Assembly (NCBI GenBank): GCA_030581615.1
Contig: JAKTTT010000023.1
Span: 62,001-126,000 of the forward strand
Direction of reading: 5' to 3'
Origin: Alloascoidea africana
Taxonomy: Eukaryota; Ascomycota; Alloascoideomycetes; Alloascoideales; Alloascoideaceae
DNA: 64,000 nucleotides
Shown here: positions 31,420 to 41,500 of the stretch, in pieces
Numbering within the stretch: position 1 is the first letter of the stretch
Layout: each line of letters starts with the position of its first letter
Program-made: the position numbers and the translations under genes
Notes under the pieces: generated by a model
Database searches by the model: none
What the model saw: only the letters and a program-made list of their open reading frames with translations
What the model was told of the DNA's origin: nothing

Positions 31420-31950
31420 TCCAGCGACTATAACATGGAGGTCGTATCCTGAGTCGGATGGGCAAACCGAGAGACTGAACCGCACCTTAGGACAAATTCT
31501 GCCGCTCCTAGGCAATGTGTCCAAAGCAAGGGATTTTGTAACGCATAGGCTCTGAACATTTGTCCTAAGGTGCGGTTCAGTCTCTCGGTTTGCCCCATCT
31601 GACTCAGGATGATTTGCAGTTGACAAGTTTAATTTTGTGCCAGCCCTCGCGTGAAGTGATTTCCAAAATTTACCAGTAAAGCGGGGGTCGCGGTCGGACA
31701 CCAAAACTTTGGGAATACCATGGAGTTTGACGATATTTTCATGGAATAGGTGCCCAGCAATTTCACCCGTAACTTCTTTGGTGGTGGGAATGAAGTGTCC
31801 ACCACGAAAACATTAAGTTGCATGGAGTGCCGAAAGTGGTAGGTTCTGATCGCGATCCCCGCTTCACAGGCAAGCTCTGGAGTTTTATTCATGCTAGGCT
31901 GGGCACAAAACTAAACTTGTCAACAGAGAATCACCCTGAGTCCGACGTGG
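31420..31950. mobile_element. Rearranged Ty3/Gypsy integrase fossils in opposed orientations
   Basis: Pieces of an integrase catalytic core occur on both strands. On the minus strand (about 31550-31704) one reads SDRDPRFTGKFWKSLHARAG and TKLNLSTANHPESDG; similar text occurs on the plus strand at about 31835-31945, and a TERLNRTLGQ-type segment on the plus strand at about 31450-31510 mirrors 31558-31610. These are typical Gypsy integrase motifs. The element is broken into at least three rearranged pieces with multiple breaks and is not intact. Confidence 0.75.
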
Positions 31951-32885
31951 CATGATTGGCATTCACATGATTGTTGGTGTAGTTCCTGGAGAGAGTAATT
32001 TCGGCCTGTTCAGGGGGTGTTCTGATGCATAGTGAATTTCAAGTCCTCTACAGAACTAGAGGATAAAGAATAGGAATCATGACGAGGGGATAAAGACATT
32101 TTCGGAAAAACCAAAGGCAGAATTAAACTCAGCTTAGAAAAAATTATATAAGAATAGGCCGTTCCTCATAAAATTGAAGGTCGGTGCACGCTACCTACAT
32201 AAATCAATATAATTGTTCATGCTTTTGTGACTTCTCACATCTTTGGAGCCACTGAGTGAACCTCGACTGTGATACTCTTATATGCTAGCTATCTTGGTAT
32301 ATCTACCAACCACACTTATTTATTTTCTATTCGTTGTGGAAGGCATTCTTTATGTAAGAAGAGTTTTTCCCTCGATTTTTATTGCGTAATCTAGAGTTAG
32401 ACTTTTTCCGGTGAAATATTTTAGATTCGACTTTATTGCTTTCCAATCTATAACATATAAGTAGTGTCCAAGAGTATTTTGCGTATATGGTAACTCTATC
32501 ATGTATATAAAACAGAGCAGTTCTGTCTAGACAATGCGAAATGTCCAAAATCATTTGAGCTCTTTCGCAGTACTGTCTTCTTTTTGGTCGTGTGTTCCAA
32601 GTTCTATCGAATTAAGTCTATCTTTGTGAAAATTGAAGCTAGGTGAACCCTGCTTTCACAACTTGAAAGAAGGAATAAAGTTTTTATCCAGTTTGAGGAG
32701 CGTATTGAGAAAGTGAAAGGTCTCTTAAGCACATTTCCAAAGCAAACTGTTATACCTTTTAGTAAAATTCGGTATTGTCTTGATATACTTGAACCAAATG
32801 TTGCACATGCTGTCAAAAAGAAAACCAGAGTTTTCCTTTGAATTCTTAACATAGTGTCAGATTGTCTGAAAAAACATCCAAAAAT
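31951..32885. other. Gene-free AT-rich DNA between fossils and tRNA-Gly
   Basis: No open frame of note. Short frames on the minus strand that pass into the tRNA-Gly gene are not genes. Nothing else could be recognised. Confidence 0.45.
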
Positions 32886-32956
32886 GAGTGGTAGGAGAAT
32901 CGAACCCCTGTCACTTGCTTGGAAGGCAAGTATGATAACCACTACACTAACCACCC
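32886..32956 (-). tRNA. tRNA-Gly (anticodon TCC)
   Basis: 71-nt cloverleaf on the minus strand, no intron. Acceptor stem GGGTGGT pairs with ACCACTC allowing one G-T; the D arm is TTAGTGTAGTGGTTATCA; the anticodon stem-loop ACTTG-CCTTCCAAG-type loop carries TCC; the T arm is CAGGG-GTTCGATT-CTCCT. The D arm and anticodon arm match the standard eukaryotic glycine tRNA pattern. Confidence 0.95.
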
Positions 32957-33054
32957 GAATTTTTGACTTAAAATTTTCTGTCTTTTACTTGTACCATTGC
33001 TAATGCTATAGTGGATACATGTGTTTAGTTTTGCTGCTTCTTCTATATAACGTA

Positions 33055-33264
33055 GTTCACATGCGAGCGGACCACCCAAGCGAGCGGACCACCTTTCACT
33101 ACTTATCTTACCCATACCAAGTTTTGGGTCTTGTTTGATAGCCTGGATGGCAAGGAGGAGATTGACTTCTTTAGAATTTGAATACATGTTATGTGGCAGA
33201 AGAAATTACTAGTTAAATAAGGAGTTTGGCAGAATTGTGAAAGGTGGTCCGCTCGCATGTGAAC
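33055..33264. mobile_element. 210-bp TIR element with TA flanks, pogo/Fot1-related deletion derivative
   Basis: The right end 33237-33264 is a 28-bp terminal repeat GTGAAAGGTGGTCCGCTCGC-ATGTGAAC. The left end 33055-33099 is its inverted copy with a 17-bp segment (containing GCGAGCGGACCACC) duplicated inside it. The dinucleotide TA stands directly outside both ends (33053-33054, 33265-33266), the target duplication of Tc1/mariner-superfamily transposons. On the minus strand, from an ATG at 33187, the interior encodes SKEVNLLLAIQAIKQDPKL, which matches the start of the Psq-type helix-turn-helix of pogo/Fot1 transposases, then runs into the terminal repeat. It is therefore a non-autonomous, MITE-like remnant of a DNA transposon. 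Confidence 0.85.
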
Positions 33265-34960
33265 TAAGTTAGTTCTTTTCTACAAAAAGCAAAACTTATG
33301 ACCAAAACATCCATAGCCCAAGATTTCAAAAGTATTTACGCTTAGAACTTCAGAGATCACTTCCTCACCTTAAGAACCATCACAATAATCATATTTGGGA
33401 CTTCAGTTAATCCCAAGAACTGGTCGAGTGCATGTGATATCTGATAATGAACTTTTTAATATATCCTAAAATTTGAATTGGTTGATAAAGCCTCCTTGAA
33501 TAAGGGAACATGCAATAGTAATGAAGTCTTGACATTTAGAGCCAAAACCAGACCTAGAATTGAAATAAAAGAATTCAGTAACAACAGTAAAGTGTATGTT
33601 TTTCGTATGACGTATCTTGAATGCTCACTGTTTACGTATTTCAGAAAAAATGTTTCTGTTTATATGGCCAAGCTCTAGTAAGTTATAAATCTGAGATTTC
33701 AGAAAAGAGAACCAAAGACCTTTAGAAAAGGTGGTTCAAAAGATACACGCAATAAAGCCTGGTCATGTCAATCTATCTTCAGCTTTGGCGGTGCAATAAC
33801 TACTAGTATCATTGGCTATTTCAGTGACCAGATTGATCAAAGGATTGATCATGAATCTACCTCAGACAATAAACGGAAGTAAGTGAACCATGGGCGTAAA
33901 CAACAGACTATCCAAACGAACTGTTTATAATGCCAAAGAAATAAGTGAAACAAATGTGCATATTTTCGGAAAAGGTTTGTTAAGCGATCTTAATTTGCAA
34001 AGTGTTGGAGGATTCCAGAAGCCAATTCAAGCTAGTAAACATGCCCATAACAGTCGGAGTCTATGCCACAACAAAGAAGAAATGGCCCAGCGACCCGAGA
34101 AAATAGAATATCAGATCCAATGGAAATAATAAAATGAGGGAAATCGGGTGCTTCACGATTCCTTTCCAACGAATCGTAAAAATAATTGCAAGACTATTGA
34201 ATGCTAAAGCTGTTGAAAGCCTCGAGACTTTCATACTTTCTCAGAAATCTACACTGCTCGGCAGCAGCGATCTATTTCTTCTATTTATCAATAGCTAACG
34301 TGAAATGAGCTTCTAGAATCAACAATTTCTTTCCTCGAGATTTACGTTTAACGATATAAACTCTCTATCAATCTCAACCTAACCGGATTTTGTGCTCATA
34401 GATATTGCCAAAATGGGTTAATAGGAGAAGTTAGTTTACCACCCACTCATTTCTCCCCCTTTAGTCCTCGGGAATATGCCAAGAACTTTGGAGTCGATAA
34501 CGTCACAATACAACCGTCTTCCTGTTAGTTCTTCAAGCGGCGATGTTAGCCTTTTGTTTACTCTTTTACATGGCTCCTGCCCTTGTGCATTTGTGCAAGT
34601 CTGTATCTAAAGCAGGTCTATCCTATTAAAGTTCATCTAACGGTAACTTGCTGCTTAAGTGTATTCATAGAAAGTGGTACTGATAAACAACATGTCCAAT
34701 CCTCTCTCTTAATATCTTGTGAAAAACAAAGACACTTTTTTGGATGAAAACAGGGGTGAGATTTCTACTAACTATGAGCCTGCTTCGAGAATATCCGGAT
34801 TGGCGGGATAACTTTTACAGACATTCGCGCTGGATCCAGAATGACGACATCACAGGTCTGCATCACATCATGACAGGAACAGGATCACCGATCCGAAGAC
34901 AGAATCCGAGGGACCGTTGAAGAATACAACAGTGGGCAATTGGGGCATCTGTAATCGAAA
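33265..34960. other. Gene-free DNA between the TIR element and the sulfatase promoter
   Basis: Two modest open frames (about 33478-33678, from a TTG, and 33890-34129, from an ATG) show no recognisable domain. They could be remnants of mobile elements. Nothing in this interval could be supported as a gene. Confidence 0.45.
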
Positions 34961-35064
34961 TCAAGCAATCGATTTATCCGACACCGGTATATAAAACGGA
35001 TCCAGTTTCCAGAATTTGGTTCTAGCGCTATTCCAGACCTTTAGAATCGTACATATACTAGAAC
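34961..35064 (+). promoter_or_regulatory. Core promoter of the sulfatase gene
   Basis: A good TATA box, TATATAAAA at 34988-34996, stands about 70 nt before the ATG at 35065. A TATA-containing promoter suits a regulated, possibly sulphur-responsive gene; no specific regulator site is identified. Confidence 0.6.
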
Positions 35065-36753
35065 ATGTCAACATCTCAGCCCAACTTTCTCATTATCGTA
35101 GCGGACGACCTTGGGTTCACTGATACTTCTCCGTTCGGGGGAGAGATTTCAACACCCAATTTGGATACCCTTGCAAAGACCGGATTTCGATTCACCAATT
35201 TCCATACAGCGTCTGCATGTTCGCCAACAAGGTCAATGCTTCTCTCTGGGACAGACAACCACATTGCAGGGCTAGGCCAAATGGCCGAGTTTGCTAGAGG
35301 GTATCCAGAAAAGTTTGCTGGAAAACCAGGGTATGAGGGTGTGTTAAACGATAGGGTCGCTGCTTTGCCCGAGATTTTGAAGGAAGCTGGATATTATACT
35401 TTTCTATCAGGGAAATGGCATCTGGGGCTTACTCCAGAAACCATTCCGGCTGCTCGAGGATTCGAAAAGTCCTTTTCGTTATTGCCAGGCGCTGGGAACT
35501 ACTACAAGTATTTCCCCGAGCCTGAAATTGATGGGCGTAAAATCCCGTTCATGAGACCAATCTATGTGGACGATCATAGATACATTGACGCAGAGAAGGA
35601 GCTTCCTGAGGATTTTTATACAACCACATACTTTACGGACAAAGCCATTGACTTTTTGAAAGATGACAAACAGCGAAATGGAAGGCCCTTTTTTGCCAAT
35701 TTGACGTACACAGCACCGCATTGGCCGTTCCAAGCACCAAGAGACCGGATTGAAAAATATCGAGGAAAATACGATGGTGGTCCGGCGGAGCTGAGGAAGA
35801 AAAGGTTAGAGGCGGCTAAAAAGTTGGGTATTGTTCCTGAGGGAGTTGAAGCTCATGCAGTTAGATCAATTCATACAGAATGGGCAGAATTATCACCAGA
35901 AGAACAGAAAACTCAATCGAGAATTATGGAGATATATGCGGCGATGGTGGAAATTCTGGACGAGGAGATTGGCCGTGTTTTACAAGTGTTGAAAGACAGA
36001 GGTGATTTTGACAATACGGTTATCATATTTCTATCGGACAATGGCGCCGAGGGCTTTCTACTAGAAGCTTTGCCCATGCTGAACGGAAAATTCTGGGAAC
36101 AGATCCAAAACTACTTTGACAACTCGTTTGAAAATCTGGGGAATGGCAACTCCTGGGCGTTTTACAATGATCAATGGGCCCAAGCCGCGACTGCTCCTTC
36201 GTATATGTACAAGATGTGGGCTTCTGAAGGAGGTATCAGAACACCTCTGATTTTCCACTATCCCCCACTGACAGACAGGACGAATAGGTCACAGGACAAG
36301 AAGCCCGGACGCATCAATGACGCCTTTGTCACGGTTATGGACATTCTACCCACTGTCCTGGAATTGGCTGATGTCAAACACCCAGGAACTCAATTCCAGG
36401 GCCGCACAGTGGTGGAGCCGCGAGGCAAGTCCTGGGCAGCTTTTCTTCGGGGAAACTCAAGCTTTGTCCATGACAAGGATACAGTGGTCGGATGGGAGCT
36501 CTTTGGACAGCAGGCCATTAGACAAGGCAACTACAAGGCTCTGTTCATTCCCAAGCCCTTTGGAAGCGGCAAGTGGGAGCTTTACAACCTCGCAAAGGAC
36601 CCAGGCGAGGTCCACAACTTGGCAGACGAAAACCCGGGCAAGCTGGAGCAGCTTCTCGAGTACTGGACCATCTACGTAGCAGAGACCGGGCTCGTCGAGT
36701 TTGGCGACGATTTTGCGATTCAGAACGTGTTGTATAATAGCAAAGAGTTGTAG
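35065..36753 (+). CDS. Arylsulfatase (type I, formylglycine-dependent), bacterial AtsA-like
   Basis: 562 residues, single exon. N-terminal PNFLIIVADDLGFTD gives metal-binding aspartates at residues 14-15. The sulfatase signature is SACSPTRSMLLSG with Cys52 as the residue converted to formylglycine; SGKWHLG and TAPHWPFQAP supply further active-site Lys and His; IIFLSDNGAEG supplies the Asp-Asn calcium pair. Similarity to Pseudomonas AtsA is visible along the whole length (e.g. GWELFGQQAIRQGNYKALFI), including size. It hydrolyses sulfate esters to release sulfate. No signal peptide is seen, so it is probably cytosolic. A cysteine-type sulfatase needs a formylglycine-generating enzyme, not visible here. 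Origin by transfer from bacteria is possible; related sulfatases also occur in other fungi. It borders the gene-free fossil region. Confidence 0.9.
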   Translation: MSTSQPNFLIIVADDLGFTDTSPFGGEISTPNLDTLAKTGFRFTNFHTASACSPTRSMLLSGTDNHIAGLGQMAEFARGYPEKFAGKPGYEGVLNDRVAALPEILKEAGYYTFLSGKWHLGLTPETIPAARGFEKSFSLLPGAGNYYKYFPEPEIDGRKIPFMRPIYVDDHRYIDAEKELPEDFYTTTYFTDKAIDFLKDDKQRNGRPFFANLTYTAPHWPFQAPRDRIEKYRGKYDGGPAELRKKRLEAAKKLGIVPEGVEAHAVRSIHTEWAELSPEEQKTQSRIMEIYAAMVEILDEEIGRVLQVLKDRGDFDNTVIIFLSDNGAEGFLLEALPMLNGKFWEQIQNYFDNSFENLGNGNSWAFYNDQWAQAATAPSYMYKMWASEGGIRTPLIFHYPPLTDRTNRSQDKKPGRINDAFVTVMDILPTVLELADVKHPGTQFQGRTVVEPRGKSWAAFLRGNSSFVHDKDTVVGWELFGQQAIRQGNYKALFIPKPFGSGKWELYNLAKDPGEVHNLADENPGKLEQLLEYWTIYVAETGLVEFGDDFAIQNVLYNSKEL

Positions 36754-36932
36754 ACATCAATCTTTTTTCGGGCTATTCTTAGTCTTCTTTCTCATTCTTC
36801 TGCCATCATCTCTACCACCATCACCCAGCTTCTCCGACCACCACCCAGTTCTCAGTCATTCTCTAAACCTGATACATTTTCCTTTGTTTTTTCTCATTCA
36901 GTAGCTTTTTCGGATAAAGTCTTTTCTGCGCC

Positions 36933-37467
36933 ATGAATAGTGCCACCGTAAGCAATTCCCATCCATCGCTGTCCACTGCACTGCCTCTAATCTAGTATCT
37001 GAAACCTTATAGCACCCAACTCAACTGCTCGAAATTCTAGAAGCTCCCCAACAGAAGCAACAGAAGCCCTATAGAGAGCATTTTTCAGGGTTTGACAACT
37101 CCAAGCTCAATGAGAAAGAATCACCAGACAGTGTGAACGAGCCACAGCCAACCTTTTCTCCTGATGGCTGGAGGCGAAGTAGCCTGTCTTTCGCTGAGTC
37201 CCTGGCCAGCAGGGCTCCAACGCTAACAACTGACGGATCAGCGCCACCACCCCCAACCCCCCCTTATTATGGGTATCAGGACCATTCGAGATACAGTCAG
37301 GGAAGCTACGACTTGGAAGAAGATGATAACGTGGGAAAACGAGTATATAACGGATGGTGCTGCTTTGGATGGTAAGCGTGCTTCGATCAAATTTGATCCC
37401 GCAGACTGACTTTTCAACTAACATTTTCTTTTGTAGCGGCGTAATTCGTTTCAGCGGTACTTTTTAA
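36933..37467 (+). CDS. Small hypothetical protein with Cys-rich C-terminus (3 exons)
   Basis: Spliced model: exons 36933-36947, 37013-37371, 37437-37467; 134 residues in phase. Intron 1 (65 nt) has GTAAGC, a CTCTAAT branch point and TATAG; intron 2 (65 nt) has GTAAGC, a canonical CAACTAACA branch point and TTGTAG. The protein is hydrophilic with a PPPPTPPYYGYQ stretch and ends GWCCFGCGVIRFSGTF. The clustered cysteines beside aromatic residues could be lipid-modified for membrane attachment, which is inference. I do not recognise the family. The TAA could also be avoided by a further splice, so the C-terminus is less certain than the middle exon. Confidence 0.6.
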
Positions 37468-37861
37468 ATGATTGATATTTTTCCTAGCATTGGTTCATCT
37501 GTTTTTTTTTATAAATTTTGTTTTGCTTGTCTTTTTTGGTTTGACTTTACATTTTTGTTGTTGGTTTCATGTCAATGTCTATGGATGAGTGAGAATAAAA
37601 TTCTAGCTGCAAATTGGATGGTTTACTATGAACATTGTGTCTACAAATTTGGCGTCCTTCATCTACTAGTCTTAGGCTTTAATACAATCAATGATGGAAT
37701 AGATTTGAAGTTCCTCTTCGGGAAGAGCAAACCAGTCGAGAGAGAAGAAAGTTAAATCAAGGGCTAGTTTGCTGTCAGGATAGCGGATACTTTAAAATAA
37801 CACCACATCTGTCAATCTCTTCCATCACACGCCAGTATCCTTTTGCTATTGACATTGAAGA

Positions 37862-38415
37862 ATGAAGGTAGATGTATGCCAGTCTCATAGAATGCTTTAG
37901 GGGAAGCTGTTTGTTTCAGACATGTAATTACTAACAGGTACTCTTGCAGAACAATTACAAGCCTCAACCAGAGCCCGCGGACATTGGAAATGTCAAGAGC
38001 CTTGGATCTCAGTATGGGTACGATTCAAAGCCGGCTACTCAAAAGTACAATGACAAACCTGTAAGCAGAGACATAATTGGTTGAAACATGTATCAAAAGA
38101 GCACTATCAGAGAAAGGAATGGTGTCAGTCTGGTTCCTTTGGAACGTTTGCTCTTTTTCTTTCTCTTTTATGCTCAATGAAAAGGAGAAAATTCTAATAC
38201 TCTTCTGATACCCAGACTCCATACGACAATTCTGGAAAAGGAACTTTACAGCTTAGTGATCAAAATAAGAACAGAGCCAAAAAGTTTGGGAAGTACTTTG
38301 GCAAGCTTGCGTATGTTTCAACCCGGATTTGTTTCTTATCGCTTGTACAAAAGACCGCCATTCTGACCACCATTTACCACATTACAGTCTGCAGACCTTA
38401 ACCAAGATACGTTGA
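37862..38415 (+). CDS. Small hypothetical protein (4 exons, first exon 6 nt)
   Basis: Spliced model: exons 37862-37867, 37950-38060, 38216-38310, 38388-38415; 79 residues, all in phase. The introns use GTAGAT, GTAAGC and GTATGT donors; the first has a perfect TACTAACA branch point, and acceptors are GCAG, CCCAG and ACAG. The central exons encode Tyr/Pro/Asn-rich sequence (NYKPQPEPADIGNVKSLG) and a basic end AKKFGKYFGKLA. That last piece recalls the C-terminal motif of fungal SH3 proteins such as Lsb1/Pin3, but no SH3 domain is present. The first six-base exon is tentative; the start may lie further upstream. Confidence 0.55.
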
Positions 38416-38562
38416 AGGTGATATCTTGATCAAACCTAGTCTAAATAGATGTTGACTTTGGATCTATTACTTTTGGCAGTAGTGAAACACCCGTACACCC
38501 ACGTAGAGCTCCAACATGGAAAATCCTCCAGCATCACCACGGTAGACCATCACACCAAAACA

Positions 38563-41500
38563 ATGAGTGGAAATGGCAGTGACAGCGACGCCCCAGAGAA
38601 AATTCAAGACGCGAATTTTGCTAGTGCTAATGTAGATTCTGCTTATGCCTTTCAACCATCGAAAGGAACTGGCTTTTTTCTGAATGATGCAAACAAACAG
38701 AAGACGGCTGAAGAAACAGACACGACAAAGTCATTCTCATTTGGGAATACTTTTGGAAACAAATTCCAATTTGGTATCCCTTCGTCAAGCACTGATGAGG
38801 CACAGACCAGTGTTTTCGGTGGTGGAGATTTGACTAAGCCATTGTTCGGTTCACAAACTGCAGGTCAAAACACTAGTCAATTCAGTTCCCATTCCAATTC
38901 AGGTTCGCAAAGCCTAGGAGGTGCAAAACAAAATGAACCAGGTCCCACCTCTTCCCAACCAGCTTTCAACTTTGGTACCAATTTTGGCCAAGCAACTGAT
39001 CTGTTTAAGAATAGTGGAACAAAGCCATCATTTTTCACCACTCAGGGCAACCAGGAAACGCAAAACAAGACGGCCTCTGAGCAGATTAAGCCTATTTCGT
39101 TTGGAGTAGGAAACAATGGTATTACGTCTGGACCTGGGGTGCTTTCATTTGGAAAGGACCGAGACGTCACTTCTGCATCAACTTTCCCATTGACTGGTAC
39201 CTCGAAAGATACAGGCAAACCACTTCCAAAGTCGAAAATACCCACTCTTTCGTTTACCAGTGGTGCATCATCAAAACACAGTTTAGGCACAAGCACTTCC
39301 AAAGAAAATGAAAATCAGCATGAGAGAGGCACTGACTCTAAGACCATTCCCAAACCCCCGAATTCATTTTTGACGGGACGGGGAAAACAAAACTGGCAAA
39401 GCGCATTCTCTTTTGGCGATAAAAATAGCTCTGAAGAGAGTTTCCAGAGCAAACCAGAACAAAGTGAAATAGGGACAGGAAAAGAGCAAGGAACCACAAA
39501 TATTCTGCAAGCTCCCTCCAAGAATTTTGGCTTTGGAAAGACACCTGGGAAGCCTAATTTTTTCTCTACCAGCGCAACTGAGGATAAAGACAAAACAATA
39601 GAAAAAGAGATATCAAGTAATGGATCTACAAAGAGTGATGACCAAGAAGACGTTAATTTGGATGACTACTCCGATGATGATTATGATGATGATAGAGACC
39701 CGCGGTTAATCACTTTAGAAGATGCACCTATTCCTCATGGTCGAGTAGATGTATGGAACCAAGAGACCAAAAGGACGTTGAAATTTGCCTTGAACCCTGC
39801 TCAACCTAACGGTGTAGCTTGGATAGATCAAGTTGATTTGAAACGAGGGGAGCGAGTACCTCCTGCTTTTGAGCACGAAACGCGTGTTTTTCAACAGGAT
39901 CTGCTTCAGTTTGACAACAGTCCAGAGTATGCTGAATTTCTGCAGAACTCATTCAACAATTTTAGAGCAGTTAGTGATGAAGTTCGAAAGGCAAAGAACC
40001 AAATTGGCATTGTTGCGGCAAACAATTCGATTCTGGGACCAACGTCTGAAAACTTTGATAGGGACATGTTTCTTCAATCGCATTTTAAACAACTACTAGA
40101 AAATGTTGAAAAACTAAGAGACTCCAAACGTGAAATATCAAATTCTTTGGATGATGATTCAGACCCAGCTGTTTTACGAAGTGATGATCTTGTTGATATT
40201 TACAACATTTTAAACTGTGTTCAGGCGACAACTTTTGCATTCAATAATGAGTTTGCAGAGGCTTTGAAACTTTGGATAAACCAAGCAGATCCCTCTCCCT
40301 CGATTGACATAACAAAGGAAATCATATCTTACAATGTCGAATGGAAGGGCGAGCCTACCGTGATTCCCATTTTGCATTATTACTTCTGGCCATTTGTAAC
40401 TAAATTAATAATCAGAGGTCTTATTGAAGAAGCGAGGATATTCATTGGGAAATCAGGATGGGAGCTTGTTTTAGGTCCCGAGGAAAAGCAGTTTTTTGAA
40501 ATGTTCAATTTTTTGAATCAGTTACTTCAGTCCTATCCCAAGAATCAAGGCGCTTCTACCAGTTTCCGACAGTGGAGGTCTTCTGCTTTGCACCTTTCCA
40601 AAGAGATCCAAAATGTCCAACCTTCCAATTCCATTCATTCAAAATCAAAGCAAATAAAAATGGGCTTGAAAACATTGTTTAGCGTCATGGGTGGAGACTC
40701 CGCTTCTATTCTCTCTGCCAGTGATTCATGGTACGAGGCAATTTGCGGTTTGGTTTTTTTCCATGACCCAACGAAATCCAGACTAAAAGAGTATTTTGAC
40801 AAGGCTACTGAAGCCCATCCAGTTGACCTTACTCTAATTAATAGTTGGGAGATGACTTGCTATAAAGCGCTCGACGAGGATTATCTACAAGTTTTACTCA
40901 CTGTTCAAGCAATGGATTTGGGGATTTCGTGTTACCTTGTGCAGCTCTTACTTTTAAAAGGAAAGCTTGAGGATTATTTGACTACTTTTTATGAGCAGAA
41001 ATTGAAGCGCGGGTTGGCAGATGATGGGAACGATGAACCTGAGTTGTCCATTTATGAATATTTAGTTTTGCATCATGCTCTCCAATGCTGCGATTCACCA
41101 TCATTGATAAAGATAGGCATTGAACTTCTCTTTTATCTCTATACGGAATACGAGGAAAATGAGAGTTATGAAAACGAGTCGCCCGCTGTCCTTAATAAAA
41201 AGATTCTAACAGTGGCCGAGACAATAGAGGAGGTGCTCTATCATTTTTACATCAAGAGCAATGTGGATCTTGAATATGTATTCAACACTCTAAACAAGTT
41301 ATACCAGCTTCGATCAGAAAGATCGTTGAAGTTGTCTGTCACCCTCAAGCAGATCCATAAAATACTTGCGAAACGGTATTTGAATGCCATGAACACCACA
41401 GACGAAGACAATGAGTATTTCTATAACTCTATGATTTTGTACTACAAGAGTGAGGATTTTGATACAATTCGGATTCAATGCTGGAAAGTTTTCGAGAACT

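Noticed and set aside
37468-37755. 95-codon ORF directly after the small Cys-rich gene
   Set aside because: Begins immediately after the stop codon in a probable 3' untranslated region; hydrophobic, AT-rich, no family.
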